A stretch of 54,458 nucleotides of DNA from Kiritimatiellia bacterium (lineage in GTDB: Bacteria; Verrucomicrobiota; Kiritimatiellia; CAIQIC01; Lenti-01), in NCBI GenBank assembly GCA_017540905.1, contig JAFYAC010000071.1, positions 1 to 54,458 of the forward strand. The letters are read 5' to 3'. Below are positions 17,101 to 25,606 of the stretch, piece after piece (position 1 is the stretch's first letter; each line of letters begins with the position of its first letter). Below the pieces are notes generated by a model. It was given only the letters and a program-made list of their open reading frames with translations. It searched no databases and was not told the origin of the DNA. Both the position numbers and the translations under genes were made by a program.

Positions 17101-18753
17101 ATCCCCGAAGCCGCCCGCAACGGCTTCAACATGCGCTACCGCGCCGTCCTCATGACCGCCTGGAGCTTCATCTTCGGCGTCATTCCCCTCGTCTTCGCCT
17201 CCGGCGCCGGTTGCAACAGCCGAATCGCCATCGGCGTCACCACCTGCACCGGGATGCTCATGGCCACCTTCGTCGGCATCCTCCTGACCCCCGGCCTGTA
17301 CGCCTTCTTCCAGACCCTCCGCGAAGGCGTCAAACACCTCATCCACATGAAAACCTCCGTCGAGATCGCCGCCGAACACCGCGCCGAAGAAGCCGCCCGC
17401 GCCAAAGCCCGCGCCGCCGCCAAGACCCTCGCCCTCCTGCTGATTGCCGGCATCACCGCCATCCTCGCCACCGGCTGCGGAACCATCCGCATGGCCCGCG
17501 ACGCCCAGGCCACCGACACCGAACGCACCCTCCGCTGGACCGAGACCCCCTTCGCCGAACAAACCCCCATCCCCGTCGAAGCCCTCGCCCAGTGGGCCCG
17601 CACCAACGTCCCCGCCGTCGTCCAGGCCCGCGAAGACGTCGTGCAGGCCCAGATCGCCCTCCGCTCCATCAAAGCCTCTTATATCCCTGTCATCGACGGA
17701 AGCATCGCTTATACCTATGCTTCCGCCAACATCGACCCCCACGACACCTCTTGGGACGGCGACGGCATCTGGGACGGCAAACTCACCCTCAACTGGCTCC
17801 TCTTCGACTTCGGCCGCACCCCGGCCGCCACCCGGCAAGCCGTCGCCCGCCTCGCCGCCGCCGACCAGGCCGCGCGCGCCGCCGAACAGACCGCCGCCTA
17901 CAACGTCCGCGCCGCCTGCTTCGAACTCCTGCGCAAGACCGAACTCCACGCCGTCGCCCAGGCCAACGCCGCCGCCTACAAAGACCACCTCGAACAGACC
18001 CAGCACCGCTACGACGTCGGCGCCGTCACCAGCTACGAAGTCTCCAAGGCCCGCGTCGATTCCGAGAACGCCCGCCTCGCCGAAATCGTCGCCGCACACG
18101 GCGTCCAGACCGCCCGCGCCGGCCTCGCCCTCGCCCTCGGCCTCGCCGAAAACCCCGACATCGACCTCCAGCCCCTCGAAACCGCCCCCGACACCCGCAC
18201 CCTCGACGACCTCTGGGCCATCGCCCAGACCAACGCCCCATCCCTCGCCGCCCTGCGCGCCGCCGCCGACGCCGCCAAAAACTACGTCGACTGGACCATC
18301 TGCGACCTCTACCCCAAACTCTCCCTCACCCTCACCTTCGACGCCCAAGGCGACAGCACCCCGCTTTTGTGGAACTACGCCGCCGTCCCCGCCGCCGCCC
18401 AGACCCTCTTCGCCGGCCGCGCCAAGACCCGCCAGATCGAGACCGCCGTCTCCCAACTCCGCGCCGCCCGCAGCAAACTCGCCGCCGCCGAACAGACTCT
18501 CTACAACACCCTCCTGAACGCCACCCTTTCCGCCCAAAGCGCCCAGGACGCCCTCGACGTCGCCCAAAGCGCCGCCGCCGCCGCCCAGGAAAACTTCGAC
18601 ATCGTCTCCAGCCGCTACGATGTCGGCAAAGCCTCCGTCCTCGAACGCACCGACGCCCAAGTCGCCCTCTCCCGCGCCCAAGCCGAAGTCGTCACCGCCC
18701 GCTACAACCTCCTCGACACCCGCATCCTCATCACCCGCCTCATCGGCGAGTGA
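14170..18753 (+). CDS. RND efflux pump fused to a TolC-family outer-membrane factor
   Basis: 1,527 residues in one uninterrupted frame. ATG 14170 (MFSKIFIDRPRLAF) has AAGGAAAGG ending 9 nt upstream; ATG 14161 would touch it. Residues 1-~1050 are a complete HAE1-type RND transporter: proton-relay Asp pair in GSLVDDAIVVVEN (~405-406), Lys in GLSAKNAILMVEF, Arg in YRAVLMTAWSFIFGVIPL, two large periplasmic loops. After a ~40-residue Ala/Arg-rich linker come a hydrophobic stretch and lipobox (LLLIAGITAILATGC, Cys ~1103), then ~420 residues of outer-membrane-factor repeats (YNVRAACFELLRKTELHAVA; FDIVSSRYDVGKASVLERTDA). These are normally separate proteins in different membranes, so processing at the internal lipobox, or internal initiation at ATG 17347, would be needed. 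The adaptor is probably 7482-8630. Confidence 0.9.
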   Translation: MFSKIFIDRPRLAFVCSIVLMLAGAICVTKLPVEEYPDIAPPQIYVMCNYPGATSQTVLDTVGTAIESEINGVDGLLYYSANAEDNGNFFAQVYFQPGTDTDIAMVNVQNAVKRAEPSLPEEVTRQGVRVNKQSSDILGVYAFMTDGSHMSSMELNNYVSKNIADALSRVDGVGSVTAMGDTYAMRIWLDPVRMDGLGVTVAEVNAAVASQNLQATAGSVGGERANPYVQYRISTMGRLQTPEQFENIVVRTDAAGNVLRIRDIGRAELGAQMTSFIGEFNGHGAVAMLVYRDTGANAVGTSARVKAELERWRERLPEGVDFQLTYDPSQSVIVSLKETAFTLVLTLCLVILITYLFLQDWRATIVPAVAIPVSLLGAFPFVYALGFSLNTLTLFGLVLVIGSLVDDAIVVVENCQSLMQREKLSARAAAIKCMEQITGAIIATTLVTVACYVPLAFYGGMVGTIYVQFAVTMCVSLCISTFVAMTLSPALCSLVLRPPREKPAKIFAPFNLLVDGSRKFSNLFVGFLVRRSVFAVAILALFVAGIWGVSKLVPGSFLPEEDKGIVFCDIGLPEGASLERTMDSVRAFRDKTAMVPEVDRTMAIAGFGMINGAGESSGMLMAGLKHWDDRAGKGQDAASLKNKLMGLGMTPIGSDPDSLAAQTDARVICFTPPAIQGLGMTGGLSLYLASDGSLSSSELAAAADKLAVDIQQLTDSKGRKLAASANNSFVANTPKLYLDVDREKAISLGINISQLFFTLQSQLASYYINDFNMMGEAFYVKMQSEQSSRTSEESVLALQIPTSSGGSVPLSTIATLRHEKSSRVLQRYNKMNAAKLTAQCAPGVPTKTLMDAIETIPLPKGCSIEWTDMSFQEKQNQGQIVSLMALALLFAFLFLVAQYESWSIPVPVMLTVATATFGAMLGIWACSGSWGLAHGFGSAGSLSIYAQLGLVMLIGLSAKNAILMVEFSKQEREAGQPIPEAARNGFNMRYRAVLMTAWSFIFGVIPLVFASGAGCNSRIAIGVTTCTGMLMATFVGILLTPGLYAFFQTLREGVKHLIHMKTSVEIAAEHRAEEAARAKARAAAKTLALLLIAGITAILATGCGTIRMARDAQATDTERTLRWTETPFAEQTPIPVEALAQWARTNVPAVVQAREDVVQAQIALRSIKASYIPVIDGSIAYTYASANIDPHDTSWDGDGIWDGKLTLNWLLFDFGRTPAATRQAVARLAAADQAARAAEQTAAYNVRAACFELLRKTELHAVAQANAAAYKDHLEQTQHRYDVGAVTSYEVSKARVDSENARLAEIVAAHGVQTARAGLALALGLAENPDIDLQPLETAPDTRTLDDLWAIAQTNAPSLAALRAAADAAKNYVDWTICDLYPKLSLTLTFDAQGDSTPLLWNYAAVPAAAQTLFAGRAKTRQIETAVSQLRAARSKLAAAEQTLYNTLLNATLSAQSAQDALDVAQSAAAAAQENFDIVSSRYDVGKASVLERTDAQVALSRAQAEVVTARYNLLDTRILITRLIGE

Positions 18754-19390
18754 CCGCCCCCCCAAGGCCGGCGCCAGGTACAGCGTAAAACCAAACCATT
18801 CGTATTTGCCGGGCTTTGGGTAGGGCGGGCAGTCCCCTGCCCGCCGTGCGAAAGGGTCGGGAAACAAGGGCAACCGGAACGCTTTTCCATGCTCTTGGCA
18901 GGCACACGGCGGCAAAGCGACTCGCCGCCCTGCCCAACGAACATGCAAAAGAATGGGGTTTGCGCCGTACCAGCTGCGCTTTCCCAGTCGCGCCCCAGTA
19001 CATCGCAAACCCCAACCCTTCATATTCCCGTTGGAGCCAGCAATGGGGGGACCGGCCACTGGGGGGACGCTCCACTGGGGGGGTGGGCCACTGGGGGGAC
19101 GGGCGCCCTCGCCCGTCCATTTGTGTTTGGAAAGCCAGGAAAAAGCGCCAGCCCCGAATGCCGGTCAGATAAGGACTATCCCTTGGGGAAGGGGCCTGCG
19201 GCGCCAAACACGGATGAAACGGAGACACGGAGCGATTTTGGATGGGGAGTTTGTTGGAGGAGCCTTCGCACGTGGAAAACGTCGGACAACCGCTTGACAG
19301 GAACGTTTTTTTGAGCGTGAAGCCCCTCCCTGCAAAATCTCCGTGTCTCTTTTCTCCGCGTGACATTCGGGTCTGGCCCCTTTTTCGCGA
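18754..19390. other. Intergenic repeat region downstream of the pump gene
   Basis: No credible gene. It holds a hairpin GGCGGGCA/TGCCCGCC (~18824-18844), two diverged direct repeats of ~42 nt (starting GCGCCAGGTACAGCG at ~18769 and GCGCCCCAGTACATCG at ~18992), four CCACTGGGGGG-type units (19047-19097), a hairpin GGACGGGCG/CGCCCGTCC (~19096-19118), an ACACGGAG-type element (19199-19362) and one of the two direct repeats at 19364-19387. Confidence 0.75.
19364..19387 (+). repeat. 24-nt direct repeat, left copy
   Basis: Identical to 26297-26320. It ends 3 nt before the stop of the 19391-20428 gene. On the minus strand it reads AAAAAGGGGCCAGACCCG; related fragments occur at 13544-13559 and ~19147-19196. 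Confidence 0.9.
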
Positions 19391-20428
19391 TTACCAAACG
19401 GTTCTGGGCACGGAATACGTGCTTTCCAACCCCCGTTCATTGTCCTGCAGGTTCATCCAGCCGAAAAAACGAATGCGGGTACTTGCAAGCCTCCCGGGCG
19501 CAAGCTTGAGCAACCGAATCAGACCATACCGGGCGGAAACGATGTTGCCTTCTTCATCCCGCTTCGCGCGGGTCCGGACCACCAGATATTTTTCTCCGTG
19601 CTCCAGCGCTTGTGCAAATTCATCATCCCGGGAAAGAAGCAACTTTTCTTCGTATCCGGTTTCCGGTGCAACCAAAAGCCATCCCCTTTCGCTCCAATAA
19701 TCCCTCTCCTCGCAGACATACCCATTGCCGCTTCCCGGATTGCCGAATTTCACTTCCAAGCCTTCGCACGCTTCACCGGAAGCGCCTGGTTTTCCCGGAA
19801 CCATTGAAAACCACACATCGGCCTGTTCCCCTTTTCCCCGGGGCGGCACCCAATCGCCTTTTTCAAAATCGAAGCCAAGTGACTCCATGTCATCAGGCCA
19901 TACCGAATCAACGTCAAAAGCCCGCATGGGATGCAGGTCCAAGACTTTTTTCATGACAACCCGGCAAGGCATTTCCCGGAGCATTCCGGTCTGGCCTGTC
20001 TCCGGCCAGAAGTTCTGCCCGTAGAGCTTGTCCTGCTCCCAAGACACCCCATCGGCAACATGCCCCTGCCGCTGGAACCAGACCCGCCCGCCCGTACGGT
20101 AGTATCCGTCCTTGGTGAACTGGAACCAGACCTCCCCGGTCGAAAATCCCCCCATTCGCAAATGCCCGTCTCCGTCGGTTTGCCCATGGTCGCTTTTGAC
20201 ATGGGCCAGCGAATCGCTTTTTATGAAAACAACAGAAGCGTCCGCGTCCGAAATGGGATTTCCATTTTCATCCACCACGTCGAATTCCACCACTGTTCTT
20301 CGGAGCCCCATCAAGCAGTCCTTGGACGGCAAGATCTCTTGGGCCAGCGCTGATTGCAACATGCATAGCACGCAAAAACAGTACAGCCACCATGTCGGTA
20401 CGCGTCGAATGAACTGTTGCCCCGCCAT
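19391..20428 (-). CDS. Secreted protein with N-terminal carboxypeptidase-regulatory-like domain
   Basis: 345 residues from ATG 20428; the frame reaches back to GTG 20467. Signal peptide: RR in the n-region, core WWLYCFCVLCMLQSA, cleavage after ALA. The next ~90 residues look like a carboxypeptidase-regulatory/Cna-B-type beta domain (VVEFDVVDENGNPISDADASV, then GQTDGDGHLRMGG and FTKDGYYRTGG). The rest is specific to this family, with LGFDFEKGDWVPPRGKG and YLVVRTRAKRDEEGNIVSARYGLI. Both blocks recur in the upstream neighbour (LGFDLELFDWCPPYG; YMVFRTRTKTNAIGEITSANYGMI), so the pair is a tandem duplication. No enzymatic motif is seen. Last gene of the minus-strand hydrolase operon. Confidence 0.78.
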   Translation of the reverse strand: MAGQQFIRRVPTWWLYCFCVLCMLQSALAQEILPSKDCLMGLRRTVVEFDVVDENGNPISDADASVVFIKSDSLAHVKSDHGQTDGDGHLRMGGFSTGEVWFQFTKDGYYRTGGRVWFQRQGHVADGVSWEQDKLYGQNFWPETGQTGMLREMPCRVVMKKVLDLHPMRAFDVDSVWPDDMESLGFDFEKGDWVPPRGKGEQADVWFSMVPGKPGASGEACEGLEVKFGNPGSGNGYVCEERDYWSERGWLLVAPETGYEEKLLLSRDDEFAQALEHGEKYLVVRTRAKRDEEGNIVSARYGLIRLLKLAPGRLASTRIRFFGWMNLQDNERGLESTYSVPRTVW

Positions 20429-20475
20429 TTTACCGCTTGCTCGAAATTTGCACCAACAATGAAGCACCTATATCT

Positions 20476-21405
20476 CTATTCCACACATTCCAAGTTTGTG
20501 TCGTTGGGTGTGGGATTGAAGCCAGCACGGATATTCCACTCGAGTCCGAATTTTCCTCGTTCAAAAATCATGCCATAATTCGCCGACGTTATTTCTCCGA
20601 TGGCATTCGTTTTCGTGCGTGTCCGAAATACCATGTATTGGTCTTTGGGCATGGGGTTTCGCCGATCCACATCTCCGCTTCTCCGATCATGGACGAATTC
20701 CATGCGTTGCTGGTAAACGGCATCTGGATCGGCATGGTAGCACCGTTTCAACTGGCTGAACTCCTCCACCGGCTCCAAATACAATCCATCCACGCAGTTG
20801 GTCATCGTCATGGTCAAATGGGCATAGGCCTGATCCCAATTCGTAGATGACCGCCAAAAATCATACTTCAACTGCAAATCATCGTGTTTGCCGAACCCAT
20901 AGGGTGGACACCAGTCGAAAAGTTCCAGATCAAACCCCAGCACCGTGTTTGTAGCCGGCCAAGGCATTTCCTCAAACCCACAACCATTCATGGTAAGTTG
21001 TACCGGATGCCTTATGGTTTTTAACACAACAGTGGTTTTGACCGGGCCGTTGGACCATCTGTGCGTTTTGACAGCTTCCTCATACGGTACATCTTGGGCA
21101 TCCACATGGAGTCGTGTCTGATAGTACCCATCTTTTTGGGCAAGAATCCATATGGACCCGGTCGTTCGGCAACTCGCATGGAAGCCTCCTTCGGAGTCTG
21201 TTTGCCCAGAACGGTCCATTCCCTCCGCAGGGCCTATCGCAAAACTGACCCGCAAATCCACCGATGGAACGGGACAGCCCAGCTCATCAACGACATGAAT
21301 GTCCAACTCTGCAGCTGCACCATCACGGTGCGGATCATATACTGGATTTTTGGCGGCACCAAGGCACAATACCGTCAGGCAAACTGCAATGATTGCTCTT
21401 TTCAC
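20476..21405 (-). CDS. Secreted protein, tandem paralogue with carboxypeptidase-regulatory-like domain
   Basis: 309 residues. Signal peptide MKRAIIAVCLTVLCLGAA. Residues ~30-110 form a beta domain of the carboxypeptidase-regulatory type (AELDIHVVDELGCPVPSVDL, GQTDSEGGFHAS, AQKDGYYQTRLHV). The remainder matches the downstream gene in several blocks (see 19391-20428) but is clearly diverged. The start overlaps the stop of the large hydrolase gene by 4 nt, so it is translationally coupled to it. The conserved pairing suggests that these proteins accompany the hydrolase at the cell surface, but their role is unknown. Confidence 0.78.
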   Translation of the reverse strand: MKRAIIAVCLTVLCLGAAKNPVYDPHRDGAAAELDIHVVDELGCPVPSVDLRVSFAIGPAEGMDRSGQTDSEGGFHASCRTTGSIWILAQKDGYYQTRLHVDAQDVPYEEAVKTHRWSNGPVKTTVVLKTIRHPVQLTMNGCGFEEMPWPATNTVLGFDLELFDWCPPYGFGKHDDLQLKYDFWRSSTNWDQAYAHLTMTMTNCVDGLYLEPVEEFSQLKRCYHADPDAVYQQRMEFVHDRRSGDVDRRNPMPKDQYMVFRTRTKTNAIGEITSANYGMIFERGKFGLEWNIRAGFNPTPNDTNLECVE

Positions 21406-24400
21406 AGTGTCAATCCTCCGATTCGGACGATGTTTTCAAACAACACATGAGTAAACAAATAGGCCACATTTTTGATGTCCGAATGCAACCATCTGTTTTG
21501 CAACTCGGGATCGCGGCCTTGGGTCGGCCAGTTGGTTCCTCTGTATCCATCCATGTCGGAACAAGAAAGCAAAATCTCGTCTTCATCAAACGCAGGGCCG
21601 CCCGTTGCCGGAGACAGGGAGGGAATCCCGAGGGCGAGGTGCATGTCGGTTTCAAGACGGGTGGCGGTCGCATTCGTGATGGATGCCGGAGTGGGGTCGA
21701 ACACGGTGTTGGTTGCGAAGACATGCGGGTCGGTCACGGCGTTCGCTTCGGCGGCCGACCAAGCATTGATTAGGGGAATGTTCCTCTTAAACCCCCATCC
21801 TGACCAGTCCGATGGCCCCAAGAACGCGACGAAGGACTTGCGCCCTTTCCAGATTTCCTGCTTGTGCCAAGAATAACGTTTACCTATATCGCCGGACGGC
21901 CCTAATCCATTGTACCAAGCTGGGTTGTGTGAGTCTTCATACAATTCGAGCACTTCGTCTTGCGAAGAGAAGAAATTTTTGCAGATGGACCTAATTCCGG
22001 AGAAACGTCCTCGCCAAGTCAAGGAGTGACGAGCATCACCCTGCGGGAACAACTCGTGCCAGCGGGCCGTCCAGCAGACGTTCGTGTAGTCCACCCAGTC
22101 ATTGTGAACCAGATGGTTATTGGTTGAAGTATCAAACAATGAAGGAACAAACGCTTCCGACGGAATCGCGGAATTGAACATCATGAGCTTGTCGGCATGT
22201 CCTCCGTAGTCTTGGATGGCCGCAGCGGCGACAACCGTTCCGAGCGAGTGGGCAAGGATGACATTCCTCCCCTGCCCAGACAGCACGGGACCAAGCCACG
22301 ATGCAACTCTGAATGCATTCGAGGCGTTCTCGTGATAATTCACCGGCCAGCCTTTGTCACCTTCCCAACGGACAGGCCAAAAGGCCATTCTGCCTCCGCT
22401 CTGTATCAACCGCTTGTACATTTCTGCAGCCCAAGCATCTTCCTCCACCGGATTGACATTCACGCCATGGATGAACAGCACGTTTGGCAGGAACGGGTCC
22501 AACGAAACGTTCGGCGGATCGCTTGCGCGGAAGTCAATCCATTGATACATGGAGGTGACACTCTGCAGTTCCAACGGCATTTCGGTGGCGAAGACCGGCT
22601 CTCCGTTGAGCAACACCTCGAAAACCAGGGGCGACAAACTCGGGGAGCGTCCCTCCAGCATCAAGACGCCGTTGCCGCTGCGGATTTGACTGGCGAACTG
22701 GGGGACAAGGTCCACGCCATCCCTCACAATCTGGAATGTCGGGGCGGTCTGGGGATACATGTCGAACCAAGGACCGTATGCTGGAATTTGATTGGTAAGG
22801 AAATCACAAGCCGAGGCCGTCGACAAGCCCGTGTAGACCGCATTGAGCGCGCTGGCGGACTGACGCAGCCGACACGAGGTGGTGCCCTGGATGTTCGCGA
22901 GCACCTCCGAGGCGTCCACCCACACCGGGAAGAAATCCAGCAGGTCGCACGCGCCATCCACGACCAGGTTGGTACCATTGGCGCTGCCTTGGCCGGGGAT
23001 GTCGCTGTTGTCACTTGAAACGGGGCCGTTGTCGTTGTCGTCGTTGACCCAGAAGCGCAGCGGCTCTCCGCGCCAGGCCCGGCCCCGGTCTTCATCGTCG
23101 ATTTGCCGGTTCCGGTCCAAGTCCGGGACGATGGTCGCGGTGAAGTTGGTGATGGTGTATTCGCCGCCGAGCGTGTTGGTGTATTCGGGATGTTTCCCGG
23201 CATCCTTCACCACCAGCACCGAGTTCCCGGACAGACGGGCGCTCGTGTACCACTCGGACCAAGTCGCCCCTTCGAATGTGGCGATTTGTTCGGCTCCCTT
23301 CCACCGCAGCGTGAAGGGTTCCCTGTAGTATCCCTCTGTCACCTTCACGAGCACCCCCTGTCCAGCGTGCGCGCCGATGAAGCGGACGCGGACCTCCCCT
23401 CCCAAACCGATGTCGTTGGTAATCCCCCCGTTTTGCCATCCGGGCCGCGACGCCTCGTAGAGGACCACGTACGGTCTGGCGCCGAAGTCCCCGCTGTCCA
23501 GCGGATTGCTGTTCTGCTGCATCTCGTCCCAGTCGGTGATGCCGTCGCCGTCGGAGTCGGCGCCGCCGAGCAGGTTGTCCAGCCCGACCATCCACTCCCA
23601 GATGTCGGAAATGCCATTCGCGTTTTCGTCCGCATTCGTTGGATTGAGACCGTTGGCCAGTTCCCAGACGTCGCTGCCCGGCCAGTCGGCCGGACTGTTG
23701 GTGGGCGGCATCCAGGGCCAGATGTCTCCGTCCGACGCCCAGGTGGTGGGGTCTGTATGGTAAGTCACGCATTCGGCGTAGTCTCCCTGCCCGTCGCCGT
23801 CGCTGTCCGGGTTGACGGGGTTCGTCGGTTCCCCGTTCGGGCTCAGGCTCCCGTTCCACTCCTCGGCGTCCGAGAGACCGTCGCCATCGGTATCAATGAC
23901 CCCTGAAGCGTAGTTGTGACCGGGGCGGAGCCACTGCCAATGCCAGTCGTCGTGCAAATCCGTGTCCAGTCCGGGGTAGCACCGCTCCTGGACCCTGCCC
24001 GCGTAGTTCCATACGCTTGTCACGCTCAACCAGCCGGTCACATCCAGATTGCTGGTATTGAACGTTCCCTGCCCGATGAACACCACATCCGCAACCGCCC
24101 CGTTCGTCGCACCGCCCCAGCGCAACCGCACGCCGGTCGTCGGGAGCGGCGATTCAGCGGAGGGAATGTCCAATGCGGCATGGATGTCCGCGTTGGCAAC
24201 GTTGCTTTCCCCTACCAAAAGGTACCGGGACGGTTCCATCTGTGTCCCTGCTGCGAATTCCACGGTGTTCGACCACACTCCGTCCCGTCCCACTTCCAAC
24301 CGGAAGCCGGCCAGACTGACATTCCGTGTGCTCGCCGAAAACAACTCCACCCATTGTTTGCCGGGTTCATTGGTGGTGCCCATGTAATTCACGCCCTGTA

Positions 24401-25493
24401 TCACCACATGGGGAACATCCGTGGCCAAGGCCGGATTGAACCCGACAGCCACCTCCATGCCATCGCCCCAGCCGTCCCCGTCCGAGTCGGCCCGAGCCGG
24501 ATTCGTATGCCATGCAAGTACCTCTGCCCCGTCGTTCAGCCCGTCCCCGTCCGAGTCGGCCACCGCCGAATCCGTGTGGTACACGAACGACTCCTCTCCG
24601 TCGTTCAGTCCGTCCCCGTCCGTGTCCTCCGCCACGGCCGCCGCGTAGAAACGGAGCCGGGACAGCTCCTCGGAGAACCCGGAATCCTCGAACTCCGCCA
24701 CCCCGTTGCTGATGGCCACCGTGCCTCGCTGCTCCCAGTCGCTCTCCATCCCGTTGAACGGCAAGCCGACCGAAGTCCAGACGGTGTTCGTGTCGGTGAT
24801 GACCTGGTTCTCGTCGTTCGTCCACGTTGCCACCACAACTGACGAAGTGCAGGCCACCGCGTAGGCGAACACGTCCACGTTCGTGTCGATTTCGTACGCC
24901 AGCCTCAGGCGGAACGTGCCGTTCGTCGTCCACTCGTGCGCCGTGAACCGCAACCCGTTCGTCGGTGTTGTCCGCATCGGGGGCGCGGGCGTCGTGCCAG
25001 CGGTGTCCCTCAGGGCCGCCACCGCATCCCGCACCCCCTCGTAGGCCGCCCAGTCCTCCTCCGCCACCAGCCCTCCAGTCAGTACCACGTCCACCGATTC
25101 CGGGCGCGCGAAGTCCGTCCAGCCGCGCCACAGCACCGCCCCGTCGCCGTCCTTCACGACCGTCAACCCGTCCTCCTGCGACACCTCGACCGGGACCACC
25201 CACGCCCCGTACTCCCGGTCGGCCGCCGCCGCGTTCCAGTTTTCGCCGAACTCCTCCCAGGCCGCAGGCCACGTCCCCACGTCCTGCACCAGCGGAATGT
25301 CCGGCGGCGTGATGCGCCGGTACATGTTCCGCAGGATTTCCGCCCGGTCCGCCAAGTCCTCCTCCCCCAGCACCACGGCGTTGTCCGGCTCCTCCGCCGG
25401 TGACTCGGCCTCCCCCGTTCCCGTTGCCAGCGCGGCCGCGCCGGCCAGTACCGCGGCAACTCCAAGGCAAACCGCCCAAACGTGTTTCTTCAT
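21402..25493 (-). CDS. Large secreted multidomain alpha/beta-hydrolase with DxDGDG repeats and lamin-tail-like domain
   Basis: 1,363 residues from ATG 25493 (MKKHVWAVCLGVAAVLAGAA signal peptide; AAAGG just upstream; the frame extends 16 codons further). Residues ~30-285 are a module shared with the protein at 27516-29663. DxDGDG calcium-type repeats follow at about 288, 310, 335, 532, 561, 622 and 645. Residues ~360-490 resemble a lamin-tail domain (QWVELFSASTRNVSLAGFRL). The C-terminal ~370 residues are an alpha/beta-hydrolase: NVLFIHGVNVNP (oxyanion region, ~1003), nucleophile elbow AHSLGTVVAA (Ser ~1080), and a late HSDIKNVAY that could supply the catalytic His. This suggests a calcium-stabilised extracellular lipase/esterase; the substrate is unknown. 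It overlaps the next gene by 4 nt. Confidence 0.85.
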   Translation of the reverse strand: MKKHVWAVCLGVAAVLAGAAALATGTGEAESPAEEPDNAVVLGEEDLADRAEILRNMYRRITPPDIPLVQDVGTWPAAWEEFGENWNAAAADREYGAWVVPVEVSQEDGLTVVKDGDGAVLWRGWTDFARPESVDVVLTGGLVAEEDWAAYEGVRDAVAALRDTAGTTPAPPMRTTPTNGLRFTAHEWTTNGTFRLRLAYEIDTNVDVFAYAVACTSSVVVATWTNDENQVITDTNTVWTSVGLPFNGMESDWEQRGTVAISNGVAEFEDSGFSEELSRLRFYAAAVAEDTDGDGLNDGEESFVYHTDSAVADSDGDGLNDGAEVLAWHTNPARADSDGDGWGDGMEVAVGFNPALATDVPHVVIQGVNYMGTTNEPGKQWVELFSASTRNVSLAGFRLEVGRDGVWSNTVEFAAGTQMEPSRYLLVGESNVANADIHAALDIPSAESPLPTTGVRLRWGGATNGAVADVVFIGQGTFNTSNLDVTGWLSVTSVWNYAGRVQERCYPGLDTDLHDDWHWQWLRPGHNYASGVIDTDGDGLSDAEEWNGSLSPNGEPTNPVNPDSDGDGQGDYAECVTYHTDPTTWASDGDIWPWMPPTNSPADWPGSDVWELANGLNPTNADENANGISDIWEWMVGLDNLLGGADSDGDGITDWDEMQQNSNPLDSGDFGARPYVVLYEASRPGWQNGGITNDIGLGGEVRVRFIGAHAGQGVLVKVTEGYYREPFTLRWKGAEQIATFEGATWSEWYTSARLSGNSVLVVKDAGKHPEYTNTLGGEYTITNFTATIVPDLDRNRQIDDEDRGRAWRGEPLRFWVNDDNDNGPVSSDNSDIPGQGSANGTNLVVDGACDLLDFFPVWVDASEVLANIQGTTSCRLRQSASALNAVYTGLSTASACDFLTNQIPAYGPWFDMYPQTAPTFQIVRDGVDLVPQFASQIRSGNGVLMLEGRSPSLSPLVFEVLLNGEPVFATEMPLELQSVTSMYQWIDFRASDPPNVSLDPFLPNVLFIHGVNVNPVEEDAWAAEMYKRLIQSGGRMAFWPVRWEGDKGWPVNYHENASNAFRVASWLGPVLSGQGRNVILAHSLGTVVAAAAIQDYGGHADKLMMFNSAIPSEAFVPSLFDTSTNNHLVHNDWVDYTNVCWTARWHELFPQGDARHSLTWRGRFSGIRSICKNFFSSQDEVLELYEDSHNPAWYNGLGPSGDIGKRYSWHKQEIWKGRKSFVAFLGPSDWSGWGFKRNIPLINAWSAAEANAVTDPHVFATNTVFDPTPASITNATATRLETDMHLALGIPSLSPATGGPAFDEDEILLSCSDMDGYRGTNWPTQGRDPELQNRWLHSDIKNVAYLFTHVLFENIVRIGGLTL

Positions 25494-25560
25494 CTGCGCC
25501 TTTCCGGGCGGAACGCCAAGCTCCGCCTTTGCTCCCACCATCCCAAGCCCGCCCCCGGCC

Positions 25561-25566
25561 TGTCAA
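25561..25566 (-). promoter_or_regulatory. Conserved TTGACA element upstream of the hydrolase gene
   Basis: TTGACA on the minus strand, 68 nt before ATG 25493. The sequence from here to the start codon is nearly identical to that before the paralogous gene (TTGACA at 29736-29731), so the duplicated unit includes the promoter region. The -10 is poor (GATGGT at 18-nt spacing). Confidence 0.4.
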
Positions 25567-25606
25567 CCACAAACTGCCAGAACTTGAAGCAAATCGCCAT
25601 CTGGCT

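Noticed and set aside
14164-19059. 1,631-codon minus-strand frame and 1,524-codon plus-strand alternative frame over the pump gene
   Set aside because: Shadows of the RND-OMF gene caused by high GC at third positions; translations are low-complexity Gly/Glu or Arg/Pro text with no domain.
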